From: Magnetococcales bacterium
GTDB taxonomy: Bacteria; Pseudomonadota; Magnetococcia; Magnetococcales; UBA8363
Direction of reading: 5' to 3'
Assembly (NCBI GenBank): GCA_015232865.1
Contig: JADFYU010000080.1
Location: forward strand, 1-6,389
DNA: 6,389 nucleotides
The translations under genes and the position numbers were made by a program. The stretch's first letter is position 1. Each line of letters starts with the position of its first letter. Positions 4,292-6,389 of the stretch are shown here, piece after piece. Under the pieces are notes generated by a model. It was not told the DNA's origin, made no database searches, and was given only the letters and a program-made list of their open reading frames with translations.

Positions 4292-6091
4292 ATGTCCATT
4301 CTTCAAGCCATGTTTTCAGGGTCCAGCGCACTCATCAATTTTGGTGAAGCCATGACCGTCATTGGTAACAACCTTGCCAATGCCAATACCACCTCCTTCA
4401 AGTCCAGTTCGACCGCCTTCCAGGATGTCTTGATCCAGACGGTTGGAACCCAGGGTAGCGGGGCCAGCACCCAGGTGGGTACCGGTGTTGGCTTGGGGGC
4501 GATCAGTCAGGATATGACCCAAGGCTCTTTTACTCCGTCGGCCAGTGTGACCGACCTTTCCATCGATGGGAAAGGGTTCTTCATGGTCAAGGATATCAGT
4601 CTTTCGGCTGATGGAGAGGTGGATCAATCCGGTAAGCCATTGGATATTTTCTATTCTCGTGACGGTGGTTTTAAACGGGATGTCAACGGTGACCTCATCA
4701 ACTCCGGTGGTTTAGTGTTGCAGGGTTGGGAGTTGGATGAAGATGGCAATCAGGTGGCCGGTGGTACCGATGATATCAACTTTACCAAATTCAATGTAGC
4801 CGACCCGACCCCGACCACGTTGGTTGAAGCCAGTCTCATCCTCGACGCCGGTGTCACGGCCAAGGATGTCAATACCGTCTACAATCCCAACGACCCGACC
4901 ACTTACGATTTTTCAACATCAGTCCGTGTTTTTGATAGTCGTGGTAGCGGCCATAACGTCGAGTTGCAATTCACCAAGCTGCCCATGGCGGTCGCCGCGA
5001 CAGCGGTGGGTCAAAATGGAAACAACGCCATCGGTATGGATCTGAGCGAAGAGGCCAATGTTACCCTGACATTCACCCCGATTGATGGGGGAACGGCCAT
5101 TACCGCTGATGCGGTTACTTTGCCGGCTGGCAATAATCAAGTCGATTTGACAACCCTGACCTCCGGCACGGCTACCCAGCCGATTTTGGATCAGGATGTG
5201 CGCTATAAAATCAGTTACGGTGTGACACCGACCGATGCGACCAGTACGGCAACAACTATTTTGACCGGTCTTGTTGGTGACGATGGGACGGCTGAAATTG
5301 TTGGTGAAGATTCTGACAATATCTGGAATTGGCATATGGTCGTTCAAACCGATGAGTTGGATCAAACACAACAAGGTACGGGCACGTTAACGGCTCTGGA
5401 TCTCGATTCGGACAACGTTAAAGCAACGGCAACCAATGCCGGTTATACGGCGGGCCGTCTGGAATTTGATTCCAAGGGTAAGCTGATGAATGAAGGTTCA
5501 ACACCAATTTCCGTTGCGTTTGCTGGAGCTGAGAAGCAGGAAATCCTGTTTGACTTTGGTGATGCAATCGGAGCCAACGGTGATGCGACCAACGATTTTA
5601 CCAAAGCCACCTTGGATCTGACCTATGAAGATGCGTCGGTGGTTTCGGATACCGGTAATACGGGTGGGCTGGGCACCAAGGCGCAAAACCTGGATTTTAC
5701 CAGCAATAGTCTCAAGCAAAATGGGTTTACGGCCGGATTCCTGGATCAGTTGTCGGTTTCTGCCGACGGAACCATCAGTGCCAGCTATACCAACAACCAA
5801 ACCAAAGAGCTGTTTCAAATTTCCATGGTCGACTTTCGGGATGAGGGGGCGTTGGAGCAGGTTGGGGCCAACCTGTTTGCCGAAACGTTGGGCTCCGGCA
5901 TTCCTCTGGTTGGTGCGGCTGAAACCGGACGGCTCGGCAGTGTCGTCTCCTTCTCCCTGGAGCAATCCAACGTTGATATGTCCACCGAATTTGTCCGTAT
6001 GATTACGATTCAACGTGGTTTCCAGGCCAACTCTCGTATCGTAACGGTTACCGACGGCATGCTGGAGGAGTTGATCTCGCTCAAACGATAA
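4292..6091 (+). CDS. flgE: Flagellar hook protein FlgE, long form
   Basis: This is the subunit of the curved hook joining rod to filament, exported and polymerised under the FlgD cap. Both axial ends are typical. The N-terminus has the rod/hook signature GNNLANANTTSFKSS (25-39), then DLSIDGKGFFMV (88-99) and FYSRDGGFKRDVNGDLINSGGLVLQGW (about 120-146). The C-terminus has NGFTAGFLDQLSVSADGTIS (477-496), GANLF (525-529), and LEQSNVDMSTEFVRMITIQRGFQAN (556-580), ending in the LEELISLKR tail. FDSRGSGHNVELQFTK (214-229) is the usual start of the exposed middle domain. The expected partner WNWHMVV appears only at 345, so about 114 residues (231-344) are extra relative to short hook proteins (Salmonella FlgE has 403). 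This insert is rich in Thr, Ala, Asp and Gly and looks beta-stranded. There is no cysteine. AGGAG seven bases before ATG 4292 supports the start. It was likely co-transcribed with flgD. Confidence 0.96.
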   Translation: MSILQAMFSGSSALINFGEAMTVIGNNLANANTTSFKSSSTAFQDVLIQTVGTQGSGASTQVGTGVGLGAISQDMTQGSFTPSASVTDLSIDGKGFFMVKDISLSADGEVDQSGKPLDIFYSRDGGFKRDVNGDLINSGGLVLQGWELDEDGNQVAGGTDDINFTKFNVADPTPTTLVEASLILDAGVTAKDVNTVYNPNDPTTYDFSTSVRVFDSRGSGHNVELQFTKLPMAVAATAVGQNGNNAIGMDLSEEANVTLTFTPIDGGTAITADAVTLPAGNNQVDLTTLTSGTATQPILDQDVRYKISYGVTPTDATSTATTILTGLVGDDGTAEIVGEDSDNIWNWHMVVQTDELDQTQQGTGTLTALDLDSDNVKATATNAGYTAGRLEFDSKGKLMNEGSTPISVAFAGAEKQEILFDFGDAIGANGDATNDFTKATLDLTYEDASVVSDTGNTGGLGTKAQNLDFTSNSLKQNGFTAGFLDQLSVSADGTISASYTNNQTKELFQISMVDFRDEGALEQVGANLFAETLGSGIPLVGAAETGRLGSVVSFSLEQSNVDMSTEFVRMITIQRGFQANSRIVTVTDGMLEELISLKR

Positions 6092-6118
6092 AGAGATGAT
6101 TGAATGGTGTCTCTAAAC

Positions 6119-6134
6119 CTGAATTCGGCAGTTG
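6119..6134 (+). repeat. Short intergenic repeat, copy 3
   Basis: CTGAATTCGGCAGTTG lies 28 bases after the flgE stop. It differs from the copy at 1844 by one base, and the similarity ends at its borders. Confidence 0.5.
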
Positions 6135-6166
6135 TCCGTACGCCACTGGCTCAGCCTCTTGATTAA

Positions 6167-6231
6167 CCGGGTAAAATAGAAAAGATCTCATCACCAGTCA
6201 GGTGGCCTCGATTTTTTTCTGTTTTACCAGG
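6167..6231 (+). terminator. Long imperfect stem-loop after flgE, probable terminator region
   Basis: Arms 6167-6185 and 6213-6231 form 18 pairs with a single mismatch (6169/6229) and two G-T pairs. Inside lies CACC (6192-6195) / GGTG (6201-6204) with loop AGTCA. A T run (6212-6218) follows this inner hairpin by seven bases but is also part of the outer 3' arm. The inner hairpin plus T run could terminate, while the outer stem would sequester the T run. On the minus strand the inner hairpin is followed by TCTTTTC, so action in both directions is possible. Confidence 0.5.
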
Positions 6232-6262
6232 CAAACCAAAGCGTTGCACCTTTTGTGCCCGT

Positions 6263-6299
6263 CCAAATGTCGGATTTGGTTGAACGATCCGGGCGGATC
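6263..6299 (+). other. Two small tandem hairpins
   Basis: CCAAAT (6263-6268) pairs with ATTTGG (6274-6279) across five bases. GATCC (6286-6290) pairs with GGATC (6295-6299) across GGGC. They might belong to the leader of the next gene to the right or to an operator. Nothing links them to a known RNA family. Confidence 0.35.
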
Positions 6300-6350
6300 C
6301 TTGTGTGGGACCCGCTTGGAGATAAAATGAATTTTGTTACGGTAGAGACA

Positions 6351-6379
6351 TTGTGAATGGGTGTTTGACCTGTTACAAT
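6351..6379 (+). promoter_or_regulatory. Possible sigma-70 promoter at the right edge
   Basis: TTGTGA (6351-6356) and TACAAT (6374-6379) are separated by 17 bases and match the -35/-10 consensus at 4 and 5 of 6 positions. The downstream gene is outside the window, so this is only a candidate. Confidence 0.3.
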
Positions 6380-6389
6380 TTGGACGATT

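Larger units (their letters stand above)
6092..6389. other. Intergenic region after flgE, structured, no gene seen
   Basis: These 298 bases contain no supportable coding frame. An ATG at 6327 opens only nine codons, and a GTG at 6353 runs off the window with too little sequence to judge. The region holds a third ATTCGGCAGTTG copy, a long imperfect stem (6167-6231), two small hairpins (6263-6299) and a possible promoter near the right edge. Confidence 0.6.

Noticed and set aside
6244..6260. Minus-strand sigma-54-like match GGGCAC-N5-GTGCA
   Set aside because: It has correct GG-N10-GC spacing but arises from the small inverted repeat GCAC-CTTTT-GTGC, and it points back towards the 3' end of flgE, where no minus-strand gene exists.
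6306..6322. TGGGAC-N5-TGGAGA as a third sigma-54 promoter for a gene to the right
   Set aside because: Only the GG-N10-GA spacing fits; both boxes match poorly and no enhancer-like dyad lies upstream.
6327..6389. Start of a further gene at the right edge
   Set aside because: The ATG at 6327 stops after nine codons and the GTG at 6353 has no ribosome site and only 37 bases of open frame, so no gene can be supported.

Overview
The window reads as part of a flagellated Gram-negative chromosome, most likely a pseudomonadote. The clues are a fliK-flgD-flgE hook cluster, candidate sigma-54 promoters in front of it, and moderate GC with short dispersed GC-rich palindromes between genes. The intergenic repeats remind me of Magnetococcia-type alphaproteobacteria, but that is an impression from memory and not a firm assignment. 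All five supported genes are on the + strand.

Left part (1-1660): a small uncharacterised protein gene (56-460) ends in a strong intrinsic terminator (540-579). It is followed by an independent gene for a FabK/nitronate-monooxygenase-type flavoprotein (656-1660). Neither has an evident link to motility.

Middle (1661-2093): a 433-base gene-poor stretch. It holds a GC-rich double-hairpin element, two copies of a short ATTCGGCA-containing repeat, a long inverted repeat and a candidate sigma-54 promoter.

Right part (2094-6091): three hook-assembly genes in an order conserved in many bacteria. FliK measures hook length and switches export specificity, FlgD is the hook cap or scaffold, and FlgE is the hook subunit. 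FliK and FlgD each appear to have their own sigma-54-type promoter with the same GGCAC-N5-TTGAAT core. flgE follows flgD by 48 bases and probably shares its transcript. FlgE is unusually long (599 residues) because of an extra region of about 110 residues in the middle. The last 298 bases carry strong secondary structure but no supportable gene.

The most interesting signal is regulatory. Four copies of a 13-bp imperfect dyad (GGRA-WWWW-MTGCC) occur as two pairs, one pair about 95-118 bp upstream of the fliK promoter and one about 69-94 bp upstream of the flgD promoter. They look like binding sites for a flagellar enhancer-binding protein. I see no sign of a defence system, CRISPR array, transposase or other new mobile system.
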